Source of the DNA: Planctomycetales bacterium
Lineage (GTDB): Bacteria; Planctomycetota; Planctomycetia; Isosphaerales; Isosphaeraceae
Length of the DNA stretch: 39,116 nucleotides
Reading direction: 5' to 3'
Assembly (NCBI GenBank): GCA_027459775.1
Contig: DAIDHE010000067.1
Location: 1 to 39,116 of the forward strand
The translations under genes and the position numbers were made by a program. Below the pieces are notes generated by a model, which was not told the origin of the DNA, ran no database searches, and saw only the letters and a program-made list of their open reading frames with translations. Shown here piece after piece: positions 17,467 to 26,618 of the stretch (its first letter is position 1; the number at the start of each line of letters is the position of its first letter).

Positions 17467-17780
17467 GGCGAGGCCCTCCAATCGACCGCCCGACCTCGAG
17501 ACTCGGCGAACCGCCCCACCCTTGATGATGTGATCCTGACCCCGCGGACAGCCACGATCATCCCACAATGGCGGCGCTTCTTCAAGCGTGCCGGCCACGC
17601 AATGCGGCTGTCGGCTTGGTTGGGGATCGCGAACGACCGAAGTCCTCAAGGCAAAGGGATTCGACGACTCGGGGCTTGCAACCGGCCGGCCGGGGGGCGA
17701 CCATCCCGGAAGGTCGACCCTGGCCCAGGTCGTTCGCGGGCGTCGGCTTCGGGTTCCATTCTTCCACGAGACATACACAT
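17467..17780. promoter_or_regulatory. Divergent intergenic region
   Basis: These 314 bases separate the starts of two divergent genes and must contain both promoters. No strong promoter pair, operator or RNA is seen. Confidence 0.35.
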
Positions 17781-19157
17781 ATGTCAGGGCTCGCCGTCAG
17801 CCATACGTACCGATACGCCTTCGGATCGGAGGCGGTCTCTCGAACCGGAGGCGTCGACCTTCGACTGGCGACGTCGGGGCTCGACGCGGCAAACTTGGAT
17901 TACTTCCGGGGGAAACTGACGAGGCCCGTCCGCGCGGCCGACTTGCTTCGAGGCTTGATCGAGGTCGTTCAATCGCGGTTCTACATCCCCCCGGCGATGA
18001 TGGCCCGCATCATTCCGGCCGACCCCGTGGTCACCTGCGGCGACGACGTCCTCCGGTTCGAGGCGTTCTCCTCGTGCTGTAGCACGTACGCGCGGGCCGA
18101 CTTCCTGCCGCCGGCCCTTGATGGCGAGCGCACCGGGCGGGGAACGACCAACGTCGATTTCAACGCCCCGATGCGCTCCGCCCTCGCTCGCGTCCGCGAA
18201 GGCGATGGCGTGGGGCTGGCGATCGGGGCCGAGTCGGTCGAGCTGTCGCGAGGCGGCGAGGCGATCGTCGAGCGGAAGGTCGCGCTTCCGTTGCGATGGC
18301 TCAAGGGGTTCGTCGAGGTCCAGACGTACCAGAGCCGGATGACTCCGCGGTTCGAGATCCCCGGTCCCGAGGCCCTGCGGTTTCTGCGGTCCTTACCCCG
18401 CGGCGCGGGGCCTGGGTCGGCCTGGGTCGTGCCGGCCGGGCGCGGGCTGCGGCTCAGCCAGACCCCCACCAAGGAGGCCGTGCGGCTCGGCGGCGTCGGC
18501 CGCCTGCGCGTGCTCGAGATCCTGGCGCGCCACGCCCGGTCGATGCGCGTCCACGCCGATGAGAGATCCGGCGCAAGCGCCTGGGAATTGGTGCTCGACG
18601 AGGCCCGTTTCCACCTGGTCTTGAGCCCCGACGTCTTCCGCGGATTCTCTGGCGAGGGCCAGGTGCTGTCGTCCCTGGCCGCCGACCGCTGGAAAGAGGC
18701 CTTGCCCCGCGTCCAGGCCTCGCTGCGGTGGGAGTCGCGCGTCGATTCGCACGCGCTCGCCAACGAATTCTCCCTGAGCCCCGCCGAGGTCGCGGCCGCC
18801 CTCGACGCCCTGGGTTCCCGCGGGCTGGTCGGGTTCGATCTGGCCGAGGGCGCCTACTTCCACCGCGAGCTCCCGTTCGACCTGACCATGGTCGAATCAC
18901 TCCACCCCCGCTTGAAAGACGCCCGCAAGCTCGTGGCCGAAGGCGGCGTTCGCGTCGTCAAGAAAGACGACGCCCGCACCGAGGCCTTTGTGCAAGGGAC
19001 GGGCGTCGAGCATCGGGTCTTGATCACCGGCCAGACGGCGAACTGCACGTGCCCCTGGTACGCGAAACACAACGACGCGCGCGGACCATGTAAACATATC
19101 CTCGCCGTCCAGATCCTCGAGGGCGACGGCGGCCCGAGCGAGGAGACGCCCCGATGA
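17781..19157 (+). CDS. SWIM zinc-finger protein
   Basis: A 458-residue protein with a SWIM zinc finger near its end: CTC at 422-424 and CKH at 437-439 (pattern CxC-x12-CxH), preceded by [14 protein letters not shown] domains bind zinc and are used for DNA or protein contact. The rest has no known catalytic motif; a winged-helix-like segment lies near 330-365 ([21 protein letters not shown]). ATG 17781 has only a weak upstream purine tract. The stop overlaps the start of a 988-residue helical-repeat gene (ATGA), so the pair is coupled. Similar SWIM genes sit beside helical-repeat genes in actinobacteria and in yehQ-like and VWA/MoxR loci; function is not established. Confidence 0.82.
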   Translation: MSGLAVSHTYRYAFGSEAVSRTGGVDLRLATSGLDAANLDYFRGKLTRPVRAADLLRGLIEVVQSRFYIPPAMMARIIPADPVVTCGDDVLRFEAFSSCCSTYARADFLPPALDGERTGRGTTNVDFNAPMRSALARVREGDGVGLAIGAESVELSRGGEAIVERKVALPLRWLKGFVEVQTYQSRMTPRFEIPGPEALRFLRSLPRGAGPGSAWVVPAGRGLRLSQTPTKEAVRLGGVGRLRVLEILARHARSMRVHADERSGASAWELVLDEARFHLVLSPDVFRGFSGEGQVLSSLAADRWKEALPRVQASLRWESRVDSHALANEFSLSPAEVAAALDALGSRGLVGFDLAEGAYFHRELPFDLTMVESLHPRLKDARKLVAEGGVRVVKKDDARTEAFVQGTGVEHRVLITGQTANCTCPWYAKHNDARGPCKHILAVQILEGDGGPSEETPR

Positions 19158-22120
19158 AGCCCGCCGATCTGCAAGCGCTGCTCGACGCACACGACGCCGA
19201 AGGCTGCCTCGCGATGTTCAAGACGGCCACCGAGGCTGAGCGCAGGGCGCTGGCCAAAACGGCGGCAACGCGGCTCAGAGCGGTGTCCCTCTTCCAGCCG
19301 TTTTACCTGCTCGCCCAGGCCTCTCGTCAAACCGAGGAACAGCTCGCGGCCCAGTTCCCACTGGCCGCCAAAGAGCGCGGCGGGCTGCGGGCCGCGCAAA
19401 TCGCCGTTCTGGCCACGGCCACGCTCACCGAGTTGAGACGGTTCGGTGTGGATTGTTACCCTCCGGCCGACGACACCGTCGCTGTGCTCTCGGACCGGCG
19501 CCCCCCCTGGGTCGGCGAGTGGGCGGAATTGATTCTCTCGTGGAGTGGTCCTCGCCTTTGGTTGTATAACGTGGGGGGCAGGTGGCGTCTCGTTCGCCGG
19601 CTCGTCCATGAGGGGCTCTGCGAGCGACCGCGAAGCTCCTCATACATCCACGGCATGATCGTCGAGATCATAACTCCGCGAGCATCCATCACCCTCCGCG
19701 AGGCCTTGCTCGCGGACCCCGCGCTCCTCAAGGAAGAGATCTGGGAGGTTTTCGAGACCGAGCCGACGCGGGGGCAGCTTGAGGGCCTTCCCTTCCGCCC
19801 AGGGGGTTCATCGGAAGCCCGCTGGGAAACCACTCTCGCCGCGCTGGCGGCGGAAGGCCGGATCTCGCGGACCCGCCTTATCGATGCCAGCCTGGGTGGG
19901 CTCGAGCGCGATTTTCACGAACTCCGTGCGCGGTGGTTCGCGCTCATGCACGATACGCTCGAGCCGACCCTCGACGAGCGGGCCGACCGGGCGGGCCGAT
20001 ACCTCGGCCTGGCATCGAGCCGGAACCCGTCGACGGTCAAGTTCGCCCTTGAGGCCCTCGCCCCGCTCGACAAGCAGGAGCGGCTCGAGCCGAGGCTGCT
20101 GGTCGACGCCATCGGCCCCGCGCTGCTCGCGCGGCACAAAGCGACGGTCCGGGCGGCCCTGACCTTGATCGACCGGGCCGCGCGTCGTGACCCAGCGGTC
20201 GGTTCCCGCGCGGCGGCGGTCGCGGTCGAGGCGCTGACCCACGACTCGCCCGCGATTCAGGAGTCCGCGCTCGACCTGATCGAACGCCACGGCGAACCGG
20301 CCGACCGCGCGCTCGCGGAACTTCTTCAGTCCCGGATGGGGACGGTCGCCGCCTCGCAGCGAGGCCGGTTGACGGCGTGGCTGGGCGTTTCGCCCGCTTC
20401 CGAGCCGCCCGAAGCGATTGACGACGGGCAGGGCGATCTGATCGCGCGGGCCTCGGCCCTCGATCCTCTCATCGCCGAGCGGACCGGCGTCTCCGCCGCG
20501 CTCGCGGTGCTCAAACATGGGGGCGGCGAAGTCCCCGCCGTCGACTTCGACGAGACCGAAGCGCCCCGCCTGGACCCCGAGGGTTTGGTTTGCCCAGTGG
20601 CCGGCCTCGACGAGCTGATCCGCCGCTTCTCGTCGGTCCTGGAAAACCCGGAAGACCCTGAGGAACTCGAGCGCGTCCTTGATGGCGTCTCTCGTCTTTG
20701 CGACCAGATCCCCGACGACTTCGCCGCACGCACGGGTGCGCTCCGGGCGCGGGCCGGGTGCGTGGATCTCTTGACGGCGAATCTGTCCCGTCCGCTTTGC
20801 GGCCTGGCGCTGGCGTGGATCACGGGGAAGCCGCACGCCGTACGCTATGCCGATCTTCACGGAAACCTGGTTGGTTTCTTCGCCCGCCGCGTGCTCGCGA
20901 TCGCCGGGCGCGCCGCCCTCCGCCAGGCCGCTCCCTTGCTGAGCGCGCCGACGCACAAGGGGGGCTGGATCGACCCACGCGTGCTCGTCGAGCGGGTCCA
21001 GCTCTGGGCGTCGTTGCCCGACCATCTGGACCGTATCGACGGGGCCTTGGCGATCCTGCGGCTCGCCCCCGACGCCGGCCCCCGCGCCCTTGCGCTCGCG
21101 GCATCGGCCGATCTGGAGGGGCATTACGCGGCGGCGCTGCGGTATGCGCTCGGGAGCGATCGAGAGAGCGTCGGCCCCGACGCCCGGATCTGGGTCGCCG
21201 CCACGCGGGCGCGGGCGCCACGCGACGACGATCCGCTCGTCGACGCACGCCACCCCGGGCTCGGGCCCGACGCCAGCCAAGCCGCGCGCTGCACCCTTCG
21301 GCCGGGTCCGCATCAGATCGTACGCACGTACAGCTGGGGGTGCAAACTGATCGTGCGCGAGCCCCCCTTGCCCTTGACCCACGCCTACGAACTACCCACG
21401 GTGCTCTTGCACGACGAACGGGCGCGGGGATGGCCGGGGCGCTGGCTGGCGACCCTCTGGCCGATCGGCCGCGACTCGTTCTTCGCCGCGGGGGTCGAGT
21501 CGATCCTGGGCAACGAGACCACACCGAGCGAGGTGTCGTTCGTACGTCCCTATCTCGAACCGCTTCTCGACCCCGACGTCCCGCTCCGGGAAATGGCCCG
21601 GCTCTTGCTCGCCGGTTCGCTCTCCGCGAGCGCGCCCGAGTTGCAAGGGTTGGCCACCGACGCGCTGATCGCGGCCATCGGCGACGGACGGATCGACGGC
21701 AATCGCCTAAGCCAGGCGGTCGGGCGCGTCCTGACCGAGGGCCTCGCAAAGCCGAGCCGTCTGGCCAAGGCGCTCGGCGACGCCGCGCGGGTCTCTCCGC
21801 TCCATTCGCTCACCGTTGCGCATGCACTTGAGCTTATGTTGTGCGGTCTCACGCCGCCGCCGCGAGACCTTCATCTCTTTCTGGAACTGCTCAAGGAGCT
21901 CTTGGTCGAGACGGGCGAACGATTGACGGTCCCGGAGGCCGTCGACTCTCTCCGCGGCCTGAAGGTCTCGGGCAAGACCGCGAAATTGGCCCGCGAGCTG
22001 CTCGGTCTCGAGGAACGCCCCGCCGCCACGGCCAGGCGCTCGGCCGCCGTCCGGGCTCTCACGGGCCGCATGGAGCGGGCCCTCCGCTGGACGCGGCGGC
22101 GTCATTCGCCCCGGTCTTGA
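19154..22120 (+). CDS. Large helical-repeat protein (DUF6493-like)
   Basis: A 988-residue cytoplasmic protein made largely of alpha-helices. Segments such as STVKFALEALAPLDKQERL, AIQESALDLIERHGEPADRA and LREMARLLLAGSLSASAPEL look like HEAT-type repeats. It opens with a short helical motif (LQALLDAHDAEGCLAMFKTA). I believe it belongs to the DUF6493 family, which is found next to SWIM proteins, but cannot confirm this by search. There is no signal peptide and no membrane segment. Its start overlaps the SWIM gene stop by 4 bp. A scaffold role together with the SWIM protein is inference. Confidence 0.72.
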   Translation: MKPADLQALLDAHDAEGCLAMFKTATEAERRALAKTAATRLRAVSLFQPFYLLAQASRQTEEQLAAQFPLAAKERGGLRAAQIAVLATATLTELRRFGVDCYPPADDTVAVLSDRRPPWVGEWAELILSWSGPRLWLYNVGGRWRLVRRLVHEGLCERPRSSSYIHGMIVEIITPRASITLREALLADPALLKEEIWEVFETEPTRGQLEGLPFRPGGSSEARWETTLAALAAEGRISRTRLIDASLGGLERDFHELRARWFALMHDTLEPTLDERADRAGRYLGLASSRNPSTVKFALEALAPLDKQERLEPRLLVDAIGPALLARHKATVRAALTLIDRAARRDPAVGSRAAAVAVEALTHDSPAIQESALDLIERHGEPADRALAELLQSRMGTVAASQRGRLTAWLGVSPASEPPEAIDDGQGDLIARASALDPLIAERTGVSAALAVLKHGGGEVPAVDFDETEAPRLDPEGLVCPVAGLDELIRRFSSVLENPEDPEELERVLDGVSRLCDQIPDDFAARTGALRARAGCVDLLTANLSRPLCGLALAWITGKPHAVRYADLHGNLVGFFARRVLAIAGRAALRQAAPLLSAPTHKGGWIDPRVLVERVQLWASLPDHLDRIDGALAILRLAPDAGPRALALAASADLEGHYAAALRYALGSDRESVGPDARIWVAATRARAPRDDDPLVDARHPGLGPDASQAARCTLRPGPHQIVRTYSWGCKLIVREPPLPLTHAYELPTVLLHDERARGWPGRWLATLWPIGRDSFFAAGVESILGNETTPSEVSFVRPYLEPLLDPDVPLREMARLLLAGSLSASAPELQGLATDALIAAIGDGRIDGNRLSQAVGRVLTEGLAKPSRLAKALGDAARVSPLHSLTVAHALELMLCGLTPPPRDLHLFLELLKELLVETGERLTVPEAVDSLRGLKVSGKTAKLARELLGLEERPAATARRSAAVRALTGRMERALRWTRRRHSPRS

Positions 22121-22164
22121 TCAATCCCTCGCTCTCACGCTCCCTTTGGTCCCTGCTCAGACTG

Positions 22165-22208
22165 AGCGCGTGTCCCCCGAGGGATCAGCGCGTGTCCCCC
22201 GAGGGATC
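22165..22208. repeat. Two perfect 22-bp tandem repeats
   Basis: AGCGCGTGTCCCCCGAGGGATC occurs at 22165-22186 and again at 22187-22208 without a gap. The unit contains the near-palindrome TCCCCCGAGGGA. It lies 45 bp after the helical-repeat gene, in a 291-bp gap before a convergent gene. Confidence 0.8.
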
Positions 22209-22411
22209 GAATGCATCGGGATTTCCCTGATCCTCAAGGGCGATTGGCTTCTGGGTCAAGACGGCCCGGGCGCTGGGTCAGCCATCTCCAGGCCGGAATC
22301 TCGGCCTCGTCGATCGGGCTTGGATGTGACCTTCATTCGCGCCAGGGCAACGTCCTGACGAAAGCCATGTCACGCACCCGAAACACACGCCGACACAAAG
22401 CACAGCCGCCC

Positions 22412-23104
22412 TCAATCGTCGTCGTCGGAGTCGTCGTCGTCACCGACCGTCACGGTCTTGCCGTCGATCGACACCCTGACCTCCATGTCGTCGCCGTCGG
22501 CCTCCTCGCGCCGGACGAAAAGATAAGCCACGAGCTGTCCATTCACCGTGACCGACCGGACGCGCTCGGTCTGGAACGCCGGCAACTTGGCCTTCAAGGC
22601 GGCGGAAACGACCGCCGGCACCTCGGACGATTCCTGATCGGTGTGGATTGTCGCCTGGCCGTCGGCATCGAAGAAGGCGACCGACTCGCGGTCCTTCAGG
22701 TCGATTCCGCTCACTTCGTAGGTCGTCTTGCCGTCTTCGACCTTCTCGGTCGCCTCGGTCCACTTCACCTGGGGCAAAGTCTTCAAGACCTTCACCAGGT
22801 TGCGCGGCAGGTCCGTCACGCTGAGCACGGTCTCGAACGACTCGACTTGGCCTTCGGCCGTGAGCGTGATATCGACCTCCCGACCCTTGGCATCCGAGCC
22901 GTTCAGATGATATGTGGTCTCGTCATCGTCGACCTCCTTGCTGGCCTTCGTCCACTTTGCCTGGGGGACCGTGTTGTCGGCGGCCCCTCGAATCGAGGCG
23001 GGGACATCCTTCAAGTCGACCTGATCCTCGTCGGCCGCCGCCGCGAGCGGAACATGTCCGACCAGCGCCAGAACCGCTACCAATCCGTAATTGCTCAATC
23101 GCAT
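22412..23104 (-). CDS. Exported PepSY-like (beta-lactamase-inhibitor-like) protein
   Basis: A 230-residue exported protein. MRLSNYGLVAVLALVGHVPL followed by AAA is a signal peptide. Two PepSY-like repeats follow: VPASIRGAADNTVPQAKWTKASKEV...TYHLNGSDAKGREVDITL and a second LVKVLKTLPQVKWTEATEKV...TYEVSGIDLKDRESVAFF. Such domains bind peptides or hydrophobic surfaces outside the membrane. The C-terminus is an acidic tail (GDDDDSDDDD) that may bind cations. A Shine-Dalgarno GGAAGG lies 7 nt upstream of the ATG. Confidence 0.8.
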   Translation of the reverse strand: MRLSNYGLVAVLALVGHVPLAAAADEDQVDLKDVPASIRGAADNTVPQAKWTKASKEVDDDETTYHLNGSDAKGREVDITLTAEGQVESFETVLSVTDLPRNLVKVLKTLPQVKWTEATEKVEDGKTTYEVSGIDLKDRESVAFFDADGQATIHTDQESSEVPAVVSAALKAKLPAFQTERVRSVTVNGQLVAYLFVRREEADGDDMEVRVSIDGKTVTVGDDDDSDDDD

Positions 23105-23454
23105 CGTGGAGCCTTCCCAGCAAGCGAACCTGGAACCTTCACCATGAGACACGACCTGATAGACCCAGCTCGGGCCGCATTATTCCTCGCGGGATTCCTT
23201 CACGCGTCGGTTTTCATGATCGATGGCAAGACTTTTCGACTCGTGGAATAACGTGCGGCCGATCGGGTCTAATAGGTCAGGCTCTTCCGGCGCATCGGAG
23301 TGATCATGGCTCGGTGTTCGCCGTGACTCGCTCGACCGCGACACGTTCGGTTAGGATCGAGCGGACGGCTTCCTCGTCTTAATCGTTTTCCAAAGAGGGT
23401 GACACGACGACGCTTCCGGACACGTCCCTTGAGTTTCGGAAAAGCCATGGATCA
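23105..23454. promoter_or_regulatory. Divergent region before the sigma-factor operon
   Basis: About 350 bases between the PepSY-like gene and the ECF sigma gene. It must carry promoters for both. A direct ECF autoregulation motif (AAC near -35) is not clear. I see no gene. Confidence 0.35.
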
Positions 23455-24054
23455 ATGCTGACACGACCCAGCACCCTCGACGATGCGAATCCAAGCGACG
23501 ACGCGACGGCGGTCGACGCCCGGCTAGAGAGCCTCGTCGCACGGACTCGGCTTGGGGATCCGGACGGTTTCAGCGCGCTGGTCGCCTTGACTGAGCCACG
23601 GATTCGCCGGTTGCTCGGCCGGCTCGCCTGCCGGGAGGCGGATCTCGACGACCTGGTGCAGGAAACCTATCTGCGGGCCTGGAAGTCGTTGCCAGGGTTC
23701 CGGGGGAAGAGCCGCTTCAGCACCTGGCTTTACCGCATCGCCACGAATGTGGCCAGCACCTGGCGGCAAGGGCGAAGGATCGTCGCGAGCTTGCCCGACG
23801 ATGTGTACGTCTCTCTTCGCAGCCCCCCCGAACTCGGCGAGGCGCCGTTGATGGAAGCATACGAGCGGGCCTTGTCCGGCTTATCGCCCGACTTGCGGGC
23901 CGTCTTCATTTTGCACGAGACCGAAGGTATGAGCTACCGCGACGTCGCCGAGACGCTCGGCTGTCCGATCGGCACCGTGATGAGCCGCCTCCATCGCGCC
24001 CGCGTTAGAATTCTTGAGGAGCTGCGCGAGCGGCTCGAGGAGCTGGCCCCATGA
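23455..24054 (+). CDS. ECF-type RNA polymerase sigma factor
   Basis: A 199-residue sigma-70-family protein with only regions 2 and 4. Region 2 includes LVALTEPRIRRLLGRLACREADLDDLVQ followed by ETYLRAWKSLPGFRGKSRFS (promoter -10 recognition). Region 4 is FILHETEGMSYRDVAETLGC followed by PIGTVMSRLHRARVRILEEL (helix-turn-helix for -35). The next gene starts inside its end (ATGA) and encodes a membrane protein of anti-sigma type, the usual partner. Target genes may include the TPR gene that follows. Confidence 0.93.
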   Translation: MLTRPSTLDDANPSDDATAVDARLESLVARTRLGDPDGFSALVALTEPRIRRLLGRLACREADLDDLVQETYLRAWKSLPGFRGKSRFSTWLYRIATNVASTWRQGRRIVASLPDDVYVSLRSPPELGEAPLMEAYERALSGLSPDLRAVFILHETEGMSYRDVAETLGCPIGTVMSRLHRARVRILEELRERLEELAP

Positions 24055-24698
24055 ATGACGAACTCCGACGGATTCTGGAGCGGCGCTTCGACGGCGAACC
24101 CGCCGCCGATGACCCGCGCGACGCGGCCGACGATGCCGAGTCCCTGGCCTATTTGCGAGGCCTGAGCCTCCTCCGCGAGCTGGCTTTGAGGCACGACCCG
24201 GCCGCGGCCGCACTGCCACGACGGCCCGTGCTCATCGCTCCGCGATCACGACGGCGACGCCTCGCGACGGTCCTGGCGCTGGCGGCGAGCGTCTTGTTCA
24301 TGGCGCTCATGGTCCGGTTCGGCCGGCGAGACGACCCGAAGCCCCGCTCGATCTTGGCCTCTTCAGGCCGGCCCTCCGCGGTCGCGAGCGTCGCCGCGGG
24401 GCCGACGGTCAGTCCTCGATCTCCCCACCCATCCCTGGAAGTGGAGCTGTATCGATGGGCCAATGAGTCCTCGCCTTACACAGAGGTCGCGGCGGGGGTT
24501 CTGCTCTCGCGGTTCGCCTCGCTCCATGGGCGGCCTGCCTCACGAGAGATCCTGGTGCTCGAGGCCGCCAACGCCTACCACGGGTTGGCCATCATTTTCC
24601 CAAGGCCAGCCTTCTCGCGATCGAGAACCTCGCCAGGCTCGATCCGCAAGTTCAGCTCGTCACGGCATTCCCGACCCGCGCCTTCACCCAAGGCCTGA
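24051..24698 (+). CDS. Putative anti-sigma factor, C-terminus apparently frameshifted
   Basis: The 215-residue reading starts MNDELRRILERRFDGEPAADD, a short anti-sigma-like helical domain. A membrane helix follows (RLATVLALAASVLFMALMVRF, about 68-88) and an extracytoplasmic part to about residue 180. After LVLEAANAYHGLA the product becomes Arg/Ser/Pro-rich, whereas the minus-one frame continues with natural-looking protein (FPKASLLAIENLARLDPQVQ). One missing base near 24586-24600 and another in the C-runs at 24714-24722 would restore an end that overlaps the next ATG as ATGA. It couples with the sigma gene, so anti-sigma function is inferred from position and topology. Confidence 0.68.
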   Translation: MNDELRRILERRFDGEPAADDPRDAADDAESLAYLRGLSLLRELALRHDPAAAALPRRPVLIAPRSRRRRLATVLALAASVLFMALMVRFGRRDDPKPRSILASSGRPSAVASVAAGPTVSPRSPHPSLEVELYRWANESSPYTEVAAGVLLSRFASLHGRPASREILVLEAANAYHGLAIIFPRPAFSRSRTSPGSIRKFSSSRHSRPAPSPKA

Positions 24699-24722
24699 CG
24701 GCCTGCGAGGAGACCCCACCCC

Positions 24723-26003
24723 ATGATCGCCGCGATCGCCTCCGTCGGGCTCACGCTCTGGCTCGGGGCCTTGCCCGCCCACCCGGATCCCGACGACTTG
24801 ACTCAGGCCGCGTCCGCGCCGAAAGACGGACCTCTGCTCGATGCCCGAAAGGCGATCGATCGGGAGGATTGGGACGAAGCCGCCGACAAGTTCCGCGCCT
24901 TCCTCGACGGCCACCCCAATGCTCCACAGGCTCCGGAGGCGCGGTTCTGGGCAGGTTTTTGCCTGGTGAAACTCGACGAGAACGAAGAAGCCGTCGAGAT
25001 GCTCCAGCCGTTCACGGACGCCCTCGCGGGGGACAAATGGGCCGACGACGCTTTGCTCCAGATCGGCAAGGCCTATCGGAGTCTCGGCAAGGAAAGCGAC
25101 GCCCTGGCCTCCTGGAAACGTCACCTGGAGAAATACCCCCAGTCCGTCTGGCGCGCCGAGGTCATGCTCTCCATGATCGACATGCTCTTCCACGCCGCCG
25201 ACTTGACCGGATGCCTGGCCTATTGTCGTCAACTGACCGAGGAAGTCCACAACCGTGACAGCACGACCGAGGCCCGCTACGTGGGCGCCTATTGCCTCAA
25301 CGCCCTCCGCAAGTTTGAGGAATCAGAGGCATGGACGGACCGCCTCTTCGACCCGGAAAGTCCGATGGAAGAGGCATGGCGCCGCCTCCTCGGCGCGCAG
25401 AGGGATCTGCTTCGGGGACAGATCGATTCAGCGCTCAACACGATGAATTCCATCGCCAACGACTTCCCCGACCTCGACCTGGAAGAACGGCAGGACTTGC
25501 TGTTGAAGACGTCTTACCTCCTCCGCGTCAACGGCCGGGCCGACCGCGCCTGTGAACTGATCCAGGCCGAGATCCTTCTCTCCTCCGGCCGGCCCGAGGA
25601 CGATGTCGATTCGCTTCTCGACGAACTCGAGTCGTCGTTTGGCGGCGGTCGCCGCGCCGACTTCCTGACGGCCCTGGGCCGCCTATCCGTTGACCCGAAG
25701 GCCCCAGTGGTGGTCCGCGTGGCGGCCCGCGACCATCACGCCCAGGCCCTGACGGACGACGAACACCCAGAAAAGGCGGAGGCGATGCTACGCGAGTCGC
25801 TGGCCGTCGAAACGGCTGAATTCCCGAGATGCCGCGCGGCCCTGAAACTGTCCGACATCCTCGCCGGCAATCTCGACAGACGCGCCGACGCGATCAAGCT
25901 CCTCGATCAGATTCGCGCCAACCTCAAGCGTCGCGACCTCGGCAACGAGCTGCACGAGGCCGCCGACCGTTACCGAAAACAGGTGGACGGCGACGGTCAG
26001 TGA
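24723..26003 (+). CDS. Exported tetratricopeptide-repeat protein
   Basis: A 426-residue protein. MIAAIASVGLTLWLGALPAH is a signal peptide. TPR-like helix pairs run through most of the chain: AIDREDWDEAADKFRAFLDG, ARFWAGFCLVKLDENEEAVE, DDALLQIGKAYRSLGKESDA and later copies. This resembles BamD/YbgF-type outer-membrane-associated TPR scaffolds. It is third in the sigma/anti-sigma operon and may be under the same control. Confidence 0.82.
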   Translation: MIAAIASVGLTLWLGALPAHPDPDDLTQAASAPKDGPLLDARKAIDREDWDEAADKFRAFLDGHPNAPQAPEARFWAGFCLVKLDENEEAVEMLQPFTDALAGDKWADDALLQIGKAYRSLGKESDALASWKRHLEKYPQSVWRAEVMLSMIDMLFHAADLTGCLAYCRQLTEEVHNRDSTTEARYVGAYCLNALRKFEESEAWTDRLFDPESPMEEAWRRLLGAQRDLLRGQIDSALNTMNSIANDFPDLDLEERQDLLLKTSYLLRVNGRADRACELIQAEILLSSGRPEDDVDSLLDELESSFGGGRRADFLTALGRLSVDPKAPVVVRVAARDHHAQALTDDEHPEKAEAMLRESLAVETAEFPRCRAALKLSDILAGNLDRRADAIKLLDQIRANLKRRDLGNELHEAADRYRKQVDGDGQ

Positions 26004-26052
26004 CCGAAAAACCGGCCCCCCGCGGGAATCAAGAACCGCGAAGGAGCCGACC

Positions 26053-26229
26053 GTGATCGAGTCGACCGACGAATAAGCCACCGTTTTGAAGCACGGGCAT
26101 CCCATCCGTGTGTCTGTTCCAGAGCTCGGAGGCGATGTCGTCGTGGTTCTGGCCGCTCAGGGGGAATGTGCGGAAGCGGTCCCCCAAGAAACACTCGACG
26201 AGATCCGCGAGAAAGCGGTCTTATCGTGA
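26053..26229 (+). pseudogene. Putative antitoxin reading frame with an early TAA
   Basis: A GTG at 26053 with the Shine-Dalgarno AAGGAG begins MIESTDE and then meets TAA (26074-26076). The same frame continues for 50 residues (ATVLKHGHPIRVSVPELGGD and on to LDEIREKAVLS) and ends in a TGA that overlaps the toxin start as GTGA. A Gln codon (CAA) in place of TAA would give one 58-residue antitoxin. Otherwise translation must begin at TTG 26086 or GTG 26110, neither with a good ribosome site. Antitoxin identity rests on position and size. Confidence 0.5.
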
Positions 26230-26618
26230 CCGGGCCGGCGAGCGGCGGCTTCCTGGATGGAGGAGAGCTCCTCCTGCTGAAACCAGGTGAGATCGATTCG
26301 GTCGACCTGGCGACCGGACATCGCCCCGGCATCGTCGTCTCGCGGGAAAGACTGAACCAGGGAAACGGTGTTGTGATGGTTCTCTGTACGACGCGGCGAT
26401 TCGCGATCCGGTCCAAGCCGCCGAATTGCGTGCCGTTCCGGGCGGGTGAGTTCGGCATGCCGAGCGATGGTGTGGCACTGTGTGAGGCGATCCACGCCTT
26501 GGAGAAACGAGAGATCGACATTGCGTCGGGAATGATTGGCCGGCTCGGCGCCGCGCGATCGAGGGACGTTATCAAGGCCGTCGGCGATGTCGTCGACTCG
26601 GACCGCGAACCCAACTGA
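26226..26618 (+). CDS. MazF/PemK-like toxin (type II toxin-antitoxin system)
   Basis: A 130-residue protein with the PemK/MazF pattern: PGEIDSVDLATGHRPGIVVS (the hydrophobic opening strand and a GHRPGIVVS loop with the conserved Arg and Pro), GVVMVLCTT, PPNCVPFRAGEFGMPSDGVA, and a final helix ending IKAVGDVVDSD. MazF toxins cut mRNA. The very N-terminus (GFLDGGELLLLKPGE) is unlike most relatives. The GTG start overlaps the stop of the upstream antitoxin-like frame. If the antitoxin is broken, the toxin may be weakly translated or inactive. Confidence 0.72.
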   Translation: MTGPASGGFLDGGELLLLKPGEIDSVDLATGHRPGIVVSRERLNQGNGVVMVLCTTRRFAIRSKPPNCVPFRAGEFGMPSDGVALCEAIHALEKREIDIASGMIGRLGAARSRDVIKAVGDVVDSDREPN

